Assembly: GCA_045648505.1 (NCBI GenBank)
Contig: JAZROD010000004.1
Span: forward strand, 1 to 54,596
DNA length: 54,596 nucleotides
Reading direction: 5' to 3'
From: RGIG8700 sp045648505
GTDB taxonomy: Bacteria > Bacillota > Clostridia > RGIG6154
Shown: positions 16,784 through 25,115 of the stretch, in pieces
Numbering within the stretch: the first letter of the stretch is position 1
Layout of the letters: the number at the start of each line of letters is the position of its first letter
Position numbers and translations under genes: made by a program
Notes under the pieces: generated by a model
Told to the model about the DNA's origin: nothing
Seen by the model: only the letters and a program-made list of their open reading frames with translations
Database searches by the model: none

Positions 16784-16910
16784 CAATTTTACTTAAAAAC
16801 AGAATTATGTTATAATTCGACAAAAGTAATGTTTACTATCTGTAACATACATTTGATTTGTTGATGAGCTTCCGGGCAGGTATCACAGTTAAAAATAACA
16901 AAGTAGCTAA

Positions 16911-16945
16911 AAAAATAGAAATGGCAGATTAAAATCTGCCATTTC
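16911..16945 (-). terminator. Rho-independent terminator after udk
   Basis: GAAATGGCAGATT (16918-16930) pairs with AATCTGCCATTTC (16933-16945). On the minus strand it is followed by TATTTTTTTAG. The stem overlaps the last codons of udk. Confidence 0.85.
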
Positions 16946-17534
16946 TTATTTTTGTGCAAACCATATCTATAGCAACATCATTCTTACCACCATTAAGAAC
17001 AACATCGGCATACTTTTTAGATGGTTCAATATATTTTTCGTGCATTGGCTTAACAAATTTTGTATACTGAGTAACAATATCGACAACATCTCTGCCACGC
17101 CATTTAATATCTCTCATAATTCTTCGTATGAGTCGCTCATCGCTATCGCCGTCTACAAAAATTTTCATATCAAGCAAATTTCTGATTTTTTCAATTGCAA
17201 GAACAAAAATTCCTTCAACAATAATTACATTCTTTGCATACAAGGTCCTTGTTTCTGTTTTTCTGGTATGTTTTTCAAAATCATACAGAGGACACTCAAT
17301 ACTGTTTCCGTTTTTAAGTGAAATAATATCTGAAACAAGTAAATCTATATCAAAAGCATCAGGACTGTCAAAATTCACATTGGTTCTTTCTTCAACAGAA
17401 AGATGGTCAAGGCATTTATAGTAGTTGTCCATTTTTACAACACATACTTTGCCTTTAAGTCTTTCTCTTAATTTAGATGCAAAAGTTGATTTTCCTGAAC
17501 CTGAACCTCCTGCAACACCGATCAATATACTCAT
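16929..17534 (-). CDS. udk: Uridine kinase-like P-loop kinase
   Basis: Phosphorylates uridine or cytidine, or a related small substrate. It opens with ILIGVAGGSGSGKST, the Walker A motif of the PRK/uridine kinase family. KMDNYYK, NFDSPDAFD, CPLYDFEKHTR and VIIVEGIFVL follow in the order seen in Udk. RIMRDIKWRGRD is the lid-like region. About 201 residues. I chose the ATG at 17534, 4 bp after the ppa stop. Its ribosome binding site is weak (TAAGACT), suggesting reinitiation after ppa; the frame extends upstream only inside ppa. Last gene of the arsR-nifS-nifU-ppa-udk operon. Pyrophosphatase next door would remove the product of UTP-consuming reactions. Confidence 0.82.
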   Translation of the reverse strand: MSILIGVAGGSGSGKSTFASKLRERLKGKVCVVKMDNYYKCLDHLSVEERTNVNFDSPDAFDIDLLVSDIISLKNGNSIECPLYDFEKHTRKTETRTLYAKNVIIVEGIFVLAIEKIRNLLDMKIFVDGDSDERLIRRIMRDIKWRGRDVVDIVTQYTKFVKPMHEKYIEPSKKYADVVLNGGKNDVAIDMVCTKIRNGRF

Positions 17535-17538
17535 AGTC

Positions 17539-18069
17539 TTATTTACAGTAGTTTTCGATGTAACTGTCAATCGCTTTTTCAATTACCTGAATTGCAACTT
17601 CAGCATCGTTAACTTCATTAACTGCAGTTTCCTTTCCTTCAAGCTCCTTATATACTCTGAAGAAATGAGACATTTCATCAAAAATGTGTTTTGGAACTTG
17701 CTTGATATCGGTATAGCTGTTATATGTTGGGTCATTATAAGGAATGGCAATAATCTTTTCGTCATATCTGCCATTATCAATCATAGATATAACACCAATC
17801 GGATAACATCTTACCATTGTAAGCGGTTTTATAGGTTCTGAGCAAAGAACAAGAACATCCAAAGGGTCAAGGTCATCTGCATAAGTTCTTGGTATAAAAC
17901 CGTAATTTGCAGGGTAATGAGTGGATGTATACAAAATTCTGTCCAACATCAAAAGACCCGTTTCTTTATCGAGTTCATACTTGTTTTTGCTACCCTTTTC
18001 AATTTCAATAACTGCAACAAAATCCTTACTTGAAATTCTTTTAGGATTTATATTGTGCCAAATATTCAT
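17539..18069 (-). CDS. ppa: Inorganic pyrophosphatase (family I)
   Basis: Hydrolyses pyrophosphate to two phosphates. Family I signature residues are visible: the YPANYGFIPRTYADDLDPLDVLVL block holds the catalytic aspartates, with VISMIDNGRYDEKIIAI after it. The 176-residue length is normal for a soluble bacterial PPase. Many Clostridia use a membrane or family II enzyme, so this choice is informative but not unusual. AAGGAG precedes the ATG and the nifU stop lies 15 bp upstream, so it belongs to the Fe-S operon. Confidence 0.95.
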   Translation of the reverse strand: MNIWHNINPKRISSKDFVAVIEIEKGSKNKYELDKETGLLMLDRILYTSTHYPANYGFIPRTYADDLDPLDVLVLCSEPIKPLTMVRCYPIGVISMIDNGRYDEKIIAIPYNDPTYNSYTDIKQVPKHIFDEMSHFFRVYKELEGKETAVNEVNDAEVAIQVIEKAIDSYIENYCK

Positions 18070-18084
18070 AAAAATTCTCCTTAA

Positions 18085-18534
18085 TTAGTGAGCTGAGCAA
18101 TTTCCTTCACAGGTACCTTCTTTAGAACAGCAAGCGCATTCATTCTTTTCTTCTTTGAAAATGCCTTTTCTTGTGTAGTAATCACCGATTGCTTTTTTAA
18201 TTGCTTCTTCAGCAAGAACGCTGCAATGAATTTTAACTGCAGGAAGACCGCCAAGAGCTTCAACAACATCTTCGTTTTTGAGCTGAAGAGCAAAGTCAAT
18301 ACCTTTTCCTTTAATCAATTCTGTGGCAACACTGCTTGTAGCAATAGCTGCACCACAACCAAATGTTTTAAATTTAACATCTGTGATAATTTCATTTTCA
18401 TCAATTTTGAGATACATTTTCATAATATCTCCGCATTTTGCGTTACCAACTTCACCAACACCGTCAGCATCTGCAATTTCGCCAACATTTCTTGGGTTAG
18501 AAAAATGGTCTATAACTTTCTGTGTGTATTCCAT
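18085..18534 (-). CDS. nifU: Iron-sulfur cluster scaffold NifU/IscU, with cysteine-rich tail
   Basis: Scaffold on which NifS builds Fe-S clusters. The three cluster-ligand cysteines of the IscU fold are present: GNAKCGD, FKTFGCGAA and KIHCSVLAEEAI. The protein opens with YTQKVIDHFSNPRNVG, the standard start. The tail is unusual: after the fold it continues with ECACCSKEGTCEGNCSAH, adding five cysteines in 15 residues. Such tails occur in some clostridial NifU proteins and may bind metal, which is inference. The upstream nifS stop is 18 bp away. Confidence 0.95.
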   Translation of the reverse strand: MEYTQKVIDHFSNPRNVGEIADADGVGEVGNAKCGDIMKMYLKIDENEIITDVKFKTFGCGAAIATSSVATELIKGKGIDFALQLKNEDVVEALGGLPAVKIHCSVLAEEAIKKAIGDYYTRKGIFKEEKNECACCSKEGTCEGNCSAH

Positions 18535-18552
18535 AATTATTCTGCCTTTCTA

Positions 18553-19737
18553 TTACTTATTTTCATTTAACACTTTTTCATAAAGTGGTGACATCATTCT
18601 TAATTTTTCTACAATTTTTGGTAATTCCTGTAATAAATAGTTAACTTCATGGTTCTCGTTTTCGTAACCAAGAGTTATTCTTAATGAACCGTGTGCAACT
18701 TCATGTGAAAGACCGATGCCAAGTAAAACATGAGATGGGTCAAGAGAACCTGAAGCACAGGCTGAACCTGTTGAAGCACAAATACCTTTTAAATCAAGAG
18801 AAAGAAGAAGTGACTCCCCTTCTATGAAGTTAAATGAGAAGTTTACATTTCCCGGTAATCTGTTAGTTGGATGACCATTTAACTTAACATAAGGAATTGT
18901 TCTCTGAATTTCAGAAATAAGCTTGTCACGAAGTTCTGTAAGTCTTTTGTTATGCTCTTCCATTTCCGCACAAGCAAGTCTTAATGCTTCTGCCATACCA
19001 ACAATGCTTGGTACATTTTCAGTTCCTGCTCGTCTGCTTTTTTCCTGTCCACCGCCGTGAATAAGATTATCAATCTTAACGCCTTTTTTTACATATAATG
19101 CGCCAATGCCTTTTGGTCCGTTGAACTTATGGGCAGACATTGAAAGCAAATCAATATTCATCTCTTCAACATCAACAGGAATATGACCTACTGCCTGAAC
19201 AGCATCTGTATGGAAATAAACATTATGTTTTCTTGCAATTTCACCAATTTCTTTGATTGGTTCAATTGTTCCTATTTCATTATTTGCAAACATAACAGAA
19301 ATAAGAACTGTTTTATCTGTAATTGCTTTTTCAATATCTTCAGGATTTACAACACCATTTTCATCAACAGGTACATAAGTAACCTCATAACCCTGCTTTT
19401 CAAGATATTCACAGGTTGTTATGATAGCGTGATGCTCAATAGCTGATGTTATAATGTGGTTTCCTTTATTTTTATTGGCAGATAAGATTCCCTTTAATGC
19501 CCAGTTATCACTTTCAGAACCGCAACCTGTAAAATAAATTTCATCTGCTTTAGCATTGATACACTGTGCAATAGTTTCACGAGCACCATTAATTGCGTGT
19601 TTAGCTGATCTGGCAAGATTATAAACACTTGACGGATTACCGTATGATAAACCGAAATACGGTAGCATTTTAGCAATAACTTCAGGTCTTACGGCAGTTG
19701 TTGCACCGTGATCAAAATATATCTGACTACAAGACAT
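18553..19737 (-). CDS. nifS: Cysteine desulfurase NifS
   Basis: PLP enzyme releasing sulfur from cysteine for Fe-S clusters. Motifs: FDHGATTAVRPEV at the N terminus, HTDAVQAVGH (PLP contact), SMSAHKFNGPKG with the Schiff-base lysine, and TGSACASGS carrying the catalytic cysteine on its loop. Length 394 is typical of NifS/IscS-type group I enzymes. It lies between the ArsR regulator (12 bp upstream) and the NifU scaffold, its expected partner. The SACASG loop is long, as in group I enzymes that hand sulfur directly to a scaffold. Confidence 0.96.
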   Translation of the reverse strand: MSCSQIYFDHGATTAVRPEVIAKMLPYFGLSYGNPSSVYNLARSAKHAINGARETIAQCINAKADEIYFTGCGSESDNWALKGILSANKNKGNHIITSAIEHHAIITTCEYLEKQGYEVTYVPVDENGVVNPEDIEKAITDKTVLISVMFANNEIGTIEPIKEIGEIARKHNVYFHTDAVQAVGHIPVDVEEMNIDLLSMSAHKFNGPKGIGALYVKKGVKIDNLIHGGGQEKSRRAGTENVPSIVGMAEALRLACAEMEEHNKRLTELRDKLISEIQRTIPYVKLNGHPTNRLPGNVNFSFNFIEGESLLLSLDLKGICASTGSACASGSLDPSHVLLGIGLSHEVAHGSLRITLGYENENHEVNYLLQELPKIVEKLRMMSPLYEKVLNENK

Positions 19738-19749
19738 AGTAACTCCTCC

Positions 19750-20040
19750 TTAATTGTCTGAACATTTATGTGAACCGCAACTGATTTCTCTAACGAATTT
19801 ACAAAGGCTCTTAACTTTTTCGTGTTCAAGCTCATAATAAACCTGTGTTCCTGTTTTATTTGGCTTAACGAGTTTAGCATCAGTTAAGATTTTCATATGA
19901 TGAGAAAGAGTGGGTTGAGAAATTTCCAAATCGGCAATTAACTGACTTGCACATTTCTGCTCTTTTGCTATTATTTTTATAATTTTAAGTCTGTTTTCAT
20001 CTGAAAGGACTTTAAAAATTTCTGATAATGATTTATCCAT
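19750..20040 (-). CDS. ArsR-family regulator heading the Fe-S operon
   Basis: A 96-residue winged-helix protein. LSDENRLKIIKIIAKEQKCASQLIADLEISQPTLSHHMKIL is the classic ArsR helix-turn-helix region (positions roughly 13-52) and GTQVYYELEHEK the wing. A possible sensing site is the tail SCGSHKCSDN, two cysteines and a histidine at the extreme C terminus. A further cysteine lies in the second helix (QKCASQ) and one in SLCKFV. It is the first gene before nifS-nifU, a place usually taken by the Rrf2-type IscR. It may sense Fe-S or thiol status, which is inference. Confidence 0.88.
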   Translation of the reverse strand: MDKSLSEIFKVLSDENRLKIIKIIAKEQKCASQLIADLEISQPTLSHHMKILTDAKLVKPNKTGTQVYYELEHEKVKSLCKFVREISCGSHKCSDN

Positions 20041-20070
20041 TTTTATCCTCCTCCAATTATATTCATATAT

Positions 20071-20098
20071 ATTATACTCAAATATCGAAGCTTGTCAA
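20071..20098 (-). promoter_or_regulatory. Sigma-A promoter of the arsR-nifS-nifU-ppa-udk operon
   Basis: TTGACA (20098-20093), 16 bp, TATAAT (20076-20071) on the minus strand. Followed by an AT-rich leader and GGAGGAGG before the arsR ATG. Confidence 0.8.
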
Positions 20099-20114
20099 TA
20101 TTTATTTTCATAAA

Positions 20115-20146
20115 TATAAAAAAATACCGCACAAAATGCGGTATTT
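20115..20146 (-). terminator. Rho-independent terminator after thioredoxin
   Basis: AAATACCGCA (20122-20131) pairs with TGCGGTATTT (20137-20146). On the minus strand the stem is followed by T7. Confidence 0.88.
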
Positions 20147-20153
20147 CTGCATA

Positions 20154-20456
20154 TTAAAATAAAAATTTCACAAAATCGTCTTCCGACATAACACCAAGTT
20201 GTTTTTTTACAGGTTGACCTTCTTTAAAAATCATAAACATCGGAATGGACATAACGCCGTATTCTGATGCTATATCCCCTGCCTCATCAACATTCACCTT
20301 GCAAAACACTTTATCATTATATCTTTCTGCACATTCTTCAAATACAGGTGCCATCATTTTACAAGGTCCGCACCAGTCAGCATAAAAATCAACAATAAAA
20401 TTTTCTTTATTCTCTACCATATTTCTGAATTCTTCAGAACCAATATGTTTTAACAT
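20154..20456 (-). CDS. trxA: Thioredoxin
   Basis: Small disulfide reductase with the active-site motif WCGPCK (C29 and C32), the cis-proline loop SIPMFMIFKEG, and the FYADWCGP strand. 100 residues, slightly short but complete. It lies 39 bp after the ABC exporter with no terminator between and ends at a strong terminator, so both are probably one transcript. No thioredoxin reductase is present in the window. Confidence 0.94.
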   Translation of the reverse strand: MLKHIGSEEFRNMVENKENFIVDFYADWCGPCKMMAPVFEECAERYNDKVFCKVNVDEAGDIASEYGVMSIPMFMIFKEGQPVKKQLGVMSEDDFVKFLF

Positions 20457-20495
20457 ATAATCACCTCTTACCTATTATTTTCTTTATTTTGTGAA

Positions 20496-22217
20496 TTATG
20501 TAAATTGCATATCACAAAGTTTTCGGTATGTACCACCATTTTCATATAATTCATTATGTGTACCTATTTCCGAAATAGAACCATTTTCAAGCACAATAAT
20601 CTTATCAGCATTTTTAACAGTTGAAAGTCTGTGTGCAATAACGATAGTAGTTTTATTTTCAGAAATTTTCTCAATAGCTTCCTGAATATATTTTTCTGTT
20701 TTTGTATCCACAGATGCAGTTGCTTCATCAAGAATCAAAATCGGCTTATTGCGAAGTACAGCTCTTGCAATTGCAATTCTTTGCTTCTGACCTCCTGAAA
20801 GACGAACTCCTCTTTCACCGATGTATGTGTCATATCCTTTCTCCATTTCACTGATAAACTCATCTGCATTTGCAACCTTTGCAGCATTGATTACTTGTTC
20901 ATAGGTAGGATTTTCGACGCCATAAGCTATATTATCGTAAACTGAACCATTGAAAAGAAATACATCCTGAAGAACCATAGAAATATTATCTCTTAAAGAT
21001 GACTGTGTAATATCTTTAAGATTATGTCCGTCAACTAATATTTCACCTTCAACCGGGTCATAAAATCTTGCAATAAGGTTAATAAATGTTGTTTTTCCTA
21101 CACCTGTAGGACCAACAAGAGCAACTGTTTCACCTGAATTTATCTTTATGGAAATATTTTTAAGAACATCTGCTTTGTTATATGCAAAAGACACATTCTT
21201 AAATTCAACATTTCCTTCTCCAAGACCAATACTTTCTGCATTTTCTTTATCAGTAACTTCTGATTTTGTATCAAACAACTCATAAACTCTGTCTGCAGCT
21301 GCAAGAGAGTTCTGTAAATCTTCAGTAAGTCTGCCAAGCATATTTACAGGTCTGTAAAGCATATTGATATACATCAAAAATGCTACAATTTCAGAAGCAT
21401 CCATAGTATGCTGGTAAGCCATCAAGCCGCCAACTGCAGTTATAATTACTGCACCAAGGTTGTTTGCAAGTTCACTTGCAGGATGGAACAAAGAAGATTT
21501 TTCAAGTGCAGACATAATCATATTTCTGTGCGCGTAACTTGCTTTTTGAACATTATCTGCTTCAACATCTTGTTTATTGAATACCTGAATTTCTTTAATT
21601 CCTGAAAAGTTATCCTGAACAACTGCAGAAAGCTCACCGGTTTTTGCGTGTGCTTGTTTGAAAAGTGGTCTTATCTTTTTGGTAAACCAAAATACAAACA
21701 AAAATATAAGTGGCAATGTAACCATTGATATTAATGTTAACTTAACATTAATGAACAATAAAATAATAAGAACACCTGAAAAAAGAACAAAATTTATAAG
21801 CAAATCAGGAACACTGTGAGCAAGAAGACTCTCAAGTTGAGCAGTATCATTTACAACACGGCTTACAAGTTCACCTGTTTGTTTATTGGTAAAAAATCTC
21901 AATGACAACCACTCAATTTTTTTAAACAAATCAACTCTCAGGTCTGCAATGTATCCCCACGCCGCTTTATGTAAAAAGAATGTTCGTAAATACTGACCAA
22001 GACCCTGAACAATATAAACAGCAAGAAGTATCAAAGCAATATTCAGTGCTTGTTTTGGTAAATCGTCCGGAAGGTCTGTAACAAGCTTAACAAGCTTTTG
22101 TGTTAATTTAGGTCCGCACAGTTGTGCAGTAGTATTAAGACACATACCAATAAAGCCTATAATTATAAATTTATGATAAGCTTTTGCTCTCATCATTAAT
22201 CTAATGAAATTTTTCAT
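20496..22217 (-). CDS. ABC exporter (fused membrane and ATPase domains)
   Basis: A 573-residue half-transporter that would work as a dimer. Residues about 1-310 contain six membrane segments of the ABC type 1 exonuclease-like fold (NTAQLCGPKLTQKLV and the RVVNDTAQLE coupling region). The ATPase domain has Walker A GPTGVGKTT, Q-loop VLQDVFLF, signature LSGGQKQR, Walker B ILILDEAT and switch histidine AHRLST. The substrate cannot be predicted; lipids, peptides or drugs are usual. I chose the ATG at 22217, with GGTGAT upstream; the frame extends 20 codons through the promoter region. Confidence 0.9.
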   Translation of the reverse strand: MKNFIRLMMRAKAYHKFIIIGFIGMCLNTTAQLCGPKLTQKLVKLVTDLPDDLPKQALNIALILLAVYIVQGLGQYLRTFFLHKAAWGYIADLRVDLFKKIEWLSLRFFTNKQTGELVSRVVNDTAQLESLLAHSVPDLLINFVLFSGVLIILLFINVKLTLISMVTLPLIFLFVFWFTKKIRPLFKQAHAKTGELSAVVQDNFSGIKEIQVFNKQDVEADNVQKASYAHRNMIMSALEKSSLFHPASELANNLGAVIITAVGGLMAYQHTMDASEIVAFLMYINMLYRPVNMLGRLTEDLQNSLAAADRVYELFDTKSEVTDKENAESIGLGEGNVEFKNVSFAYNKADVLKNISIKINSGETVALVGPTGVGKTTFINLIARFYDPVEGEILVDGHNLKDITQSSLRDNISMVLQDVFLFNGSVYDNIAYGVENPTYEQVINAAKVANADEFISEMEKGYDTYIGERGVRLSGGQKQRIAIARAVLRNKPILILDEATASVDTKTEKYIQEAIEKISENKTTIVIAHRLSTVKNADKIIVLENGSISEIGTHNELYENGGTYRKLCDMQFT

Positions 22218-22232
22218 ACTATCACCACTATC

Positions 22233-22261
22233 ATTATACATAAATATTAATAAAATAGCAA
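22233..22261 (-). promoter_or_regulatory. Sigma-A promoter of the ABC exporter
   Basis: TTGCTA (22261-22256), 17 bp, TATAAT (22238-22233) on the minus strand, about 16 bp before the start codon. The -35 box is imperfect. Confidence 0.55.
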
Positions 22262-22296
22262 GAAAAAAATAAGCCAACTATAAAAGTTGGCTTATT
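22261..22296 (-). terminator. Rho-independent terminator after ppdK
   Basis: AATAAGCCAACT (22268-22279) pairs with AGTTGGCTTATT (22285-22296). On the minus strand it runs into T7. Confidence 0.9.
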
Positions 22297-22306
22297 GAAT
22301 TAAATC

Positions 22307-24937
22307 TTATTTAGATTCTTTGATTTTAGCCTGTGCAGCTGCAAGTCTTGCGATTGGAACTCTGAATGGTGAGCATGAAACATAAGTTAAACCAAGCTTG
22401 TGGCAGAATTCAACTGATGTTGGGTCACCACCGTGTTCACCACAGATACCAACATGGAGTGAAGGACGAACTTCTTTACCCATCTTGATAGCCATTTCCA
22501 TAAGCTTACCTACGCCTGTCTGGTCGAGTTTAGCAAATGGATCGTTTTCAAAGATTTTTGTATCATAGTAAGCATCAAGGAACTTACCAGCATCGTCTCT
22601 TGAGAAACCGTATGTCATCTGTGTTAAGTCGTTTGTACCGAAGCAGAAGAATTCAGCTTCTGAAGCAATGTCATCAGCTGTGAGACATGCTCTTGGGATT
22701 TCGATCATTGTACCAACTTCATACTTAAGTGATGAACCAGCAGCAGCGATTTCTTCGTCTGCAACTTTAACAACAACTTCTTTAACGAATTTTAATTCTT
22801 TGATATCGCCTACGAGTGGGATCATAATTTCAGGAACTAATGTCCAGTCTTTATGAGCGTTTGAAACGTTGATAGCAGCTCTGATTACAGCTCTTGTCTG
22901 CATAGCAGCGATTTCAGGATATGTTACAGCAAGACGGCAACCTCTGTGACCCATCATTGGGTTGAATTCGTGGAGAGATGCGATAATGTCTTTAATATCC
23001 TGTACTGATTTACCCTGAGCCTGTGCAAGTGCAGCAATGTCAGCTTCTTCTGTTGGAACGAATTCGTGAAGCGGTGGATCAAGGAATCTGATTGTAACAG
23101 GGTTACCTTCTAAAGCTTCATAGAGAGCTTCGAAGTCACTCTGCTGCATTGGAAGAATTTTAGCAAGTGCTGCTTCTCTTTCTTCAACTGTATCTGAACA
23201 GATCATTTCTCTGAATGCAGCGATTCTGTCTGCTTCAAAGAACATATGTTCTGTACGGCAAAGACCAATACCTTCAGCGCCGAGTTCACGAGCTTTTTTA
23301 GCATCTGCAGGTGTATCTGCATTTGTTCTAACTTTTAATTCTCTGTATTTGTCAGCCCATGCCATAATTCTACCGAATTCACCAGCGATTGTAGCATCAA
23401 CTGTTGGGATAAGACCATCATAGATGTTACCTGTTGAACCGTCGATAGAAATGCAATCGCCTTCTGTATAAACTTTACCAGCGAGTTCGAATTTCTTATT
23501 TTCTTCATCCATCTTAATTTCACCGCAACCTGATACGCAGCATGTACCCATACCACGAGCAACAACGGCAGCGTGTGATGTCATACCACCACGAACTGTT
23601 AAGATACCCTGAGCAGCTTTCATACCTGTGATATCTTCAGGTGATGTTTCAAGACGAACAAGAACAACTTTTTCACCTTTTTCATTCCAAGCAACTGCAT
23701 CTTCAGCAGTAAATACAACTTTACCGCAAGCAGCACCAGGAGAAGCACCAAGACCTTTACCGATTGGTGTAGCAGCTTTAAGAGCTTTAGCATCAAACTG
23801 TGGGTGTAAGAGTGTGTCAAGGTTTCTTGGGCCAATCATAAGAACAGCTTCCTGTTCTGAAATCATGCCTTCGTCAACAAGGTCACAAGCAATTTTAAGA
23901 GCAGCCTGTGCTGTTCTCTTACCGTTTCTTGTCTGGAGCATGTAGAGTTTTCTGTCTTCAATTGTGAATTCCATATCCTGCATATCGCGGTAATGGTTTT
24001 CAAGTTTGTTGCAGATAGCGATAAATTCTTCGTAAGCTTCAGGCATAACTTCTTTAAGCTGATCGATGTGCTGTGGTGTTCTAACACCGGCAACAACGTC
24101 TTCACCCTGAGCGTTCATTAAGAATTCACCCATGAGTTTCTTTTCACCTGTAGCAGGGTCACGAGTAAATGCAACACCTGTACCTGATGTTTCACCCATG
24201 TTACCGAATGCCATCATCTGTACGTTAACAGCTGTACCCCATGAATAAGGGATATCGTTATCTCTTCTGTAAACGTTAGCTCTTGGGTTATCCCATGAAC
24301 GGAATACTGCTTTGATAGCGCCCATAAGCTGTTCTGTAGGATCATCTGGGAAGTCTGCACCAATTTTAGCTTTGTATTCAGCTTTGAACTGTGATGCGAG
24401 TTCTTTGAGATCTTCAGCTGTAAGGTCAACGTCTAATGTGATACCTTTAGCTTCTTTCATTTCGTCGATAAGCTGTTCAAAATATTTCTTACCAACTTCC
24501 ATAACTACGTCAGAATACATCTGAATAAATCTTCTGTAGCAGTCCCAAGCCCAACGTGGGTTGCCTGATTTTTCAGCAATTGTGTTAACAACTGCTTCGT
24601 TAAGACCAAGGTTTAAGATAGTATCCATCATACCAGGCATAGAAGCTCTAGCACCTGAACGAACTGATACTAATAATGGATTTTCCAAATCACCGAATTT
24701 TTTACCAACAACAGCTTCCATCTTTGCGATGTTTTCAAGAATTTCTTTCTGAATGCTTTCGTTGATAACTTTTCCGTCTTCATAATACTGAGTACATGCT
24801 TCTGTTGAAACTGTGAAACCCTGTGGAACAGGTAAACCAAGCTTTGTCATTTCAGCAAGGTTAGCACCTTTACCGCCAAGAAGGTTTCTCATAGAAGCGT
24901 CACCTTCACTAAAAAGGTAAACAAACTTTTTACTCAT
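22307..24937 (-). CDS. ppdK: Pyruvate, phosphate dikinase
   Basis: Interconverts pyruvate, ATP and phosphate with phosphoenolpyruvate, AMP and pyrophosphate. In anaerobes it often runs as a glycolytic or gluconeogenic PEP-pyruvate switch. The N-terminal ATP-grasp domain starts KFVYLFSEGDASMRNLLGGKGANLAEM. The phosphohistidine domain has GGMTSHAAVVARGMG with the swinging histidine, and the PEP-binding barrel ends with FGTNDLTQMTYGFSRDD and CGEHGGDP. Length 876 is standard. It is a single-gene unit with its own promoter and terminator. Codon use is strongly biased, consistent with high expression. The pyrophosphate link to ppa nearby may be coincidental. Confidence 0.98.
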   Translation of the reverse strand: MSKKFVYLFSEGDASMRNLLGGKGANLAEMTKLGLPVPQGFTVSTEACTQYYEDGKVINESIQKEILENIAKMEAVVGKKFGDLENPLLVSVRSGARASMPGMMDTILNLGLNEAVVNTIAEKSGNPRWAWDCYRRFIQMYSDVVMEVGKKYFEQLIDEMKEAKGITLDVDLTAEDLKELASQFKAEYKAKIGADFPDDPTEQLMGAIKAVFRSWDNPRANVYRRDNDIPYSWGTAVNVQMMAFGNMGETSGTGVAFTRDPATGEKKLMGEFLMNAQGEDVVAGVRTPQHIDQLKEVMPEAYEEFIAICNKLENHYRDMQDMEFTIEDRKLYMLQTRNGKRTAQAALKIACDLVDEGMISEQEAVLMIGPRNLDTLLHPQFDAKALKAATPIGKGLGASPGAACGKVVFTAEDAVAWNEKGEKVVLVRLETSPEDITGMKAAQGILTVRGGMTSHAAVVARGMGTCCVSGCGEIKMDEENKKFELAGKVYTEGDCISIDGSTGNIYDGLIPTVDATIAGEFGRIMAWADKYRELKVRTNADTPADAKKARELGAEGIGLCRTEHMFFEADRIAAFREMICSDTVEEREAALAKILPMQQSDFEALYEALEGNPVTIRFLDPPLHEFVPTEEADIAALAQAQGKSVQDIKDIIASLHEFNPMMGHRGCRLAVTYPEIAAMQTRAVIRAAINVSNAHKDWTLVPEIMIPLVGDIKELKFVKEVVVKVADEEIAAAGSSLKYEVGTMIEIPRACLTADDIASEAEFFCFGTNDLTQMTYGFSRDDAGKFLDAYYDTKIFENDPFAKLDQTGVGKLMEMAIKMGKEVRPSLHVGICGEHGGDPTSVEFCHKLGLTYVSCSPFRVPIARLAAAQAKIKESK

Positions 24938-24989
24938 ATTTTTATCCTCCTTAAAATTATTATCAAAATTTTATGTTTACAACATATAG

Positions 24990-25018
24990 ATTATACACTC
25001 AAAAACAAGTTTTGTAAA
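24990..25018 (-). promoter_or_regulatory. Sigma-A promoter of ppdK
   Basis: TTTACA (25018-25013), 17 bp, TATAAT (24995-24990) on the minus strand, followed by a leader of about 45 nt with AAGGAGG before the ATG. Confidence 0.75.
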
Positions 25019-25070
25019 GACTTTTTTGTATTTTATTAACAGATAATTCAGATTTTTACTTAAATTCAAT

Positions 25071-25104
25071 AATAAAAAACACTTGGAGCAAGTTGCTCCA
25101 AGTG
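25071..25104 (-). terminator. Rho-independent terminator after the sugar permease genes
   Basis: CACTTGGAGCA (25080-25090) pairs with TGCTCCAAGTG (25094-25104). On the minus strand it is followed by TTTTTTATT. Confidence 0.88.
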
Positions 25105-25115
25105 AAATTCGTTTA

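Noticed and set aside
23335..24524. Several long frames inside ppdK on both strands
   Set aside because: Shadow frames caused by biased codon use in a highly expressed gene. None has a ribosome binding site or family match.
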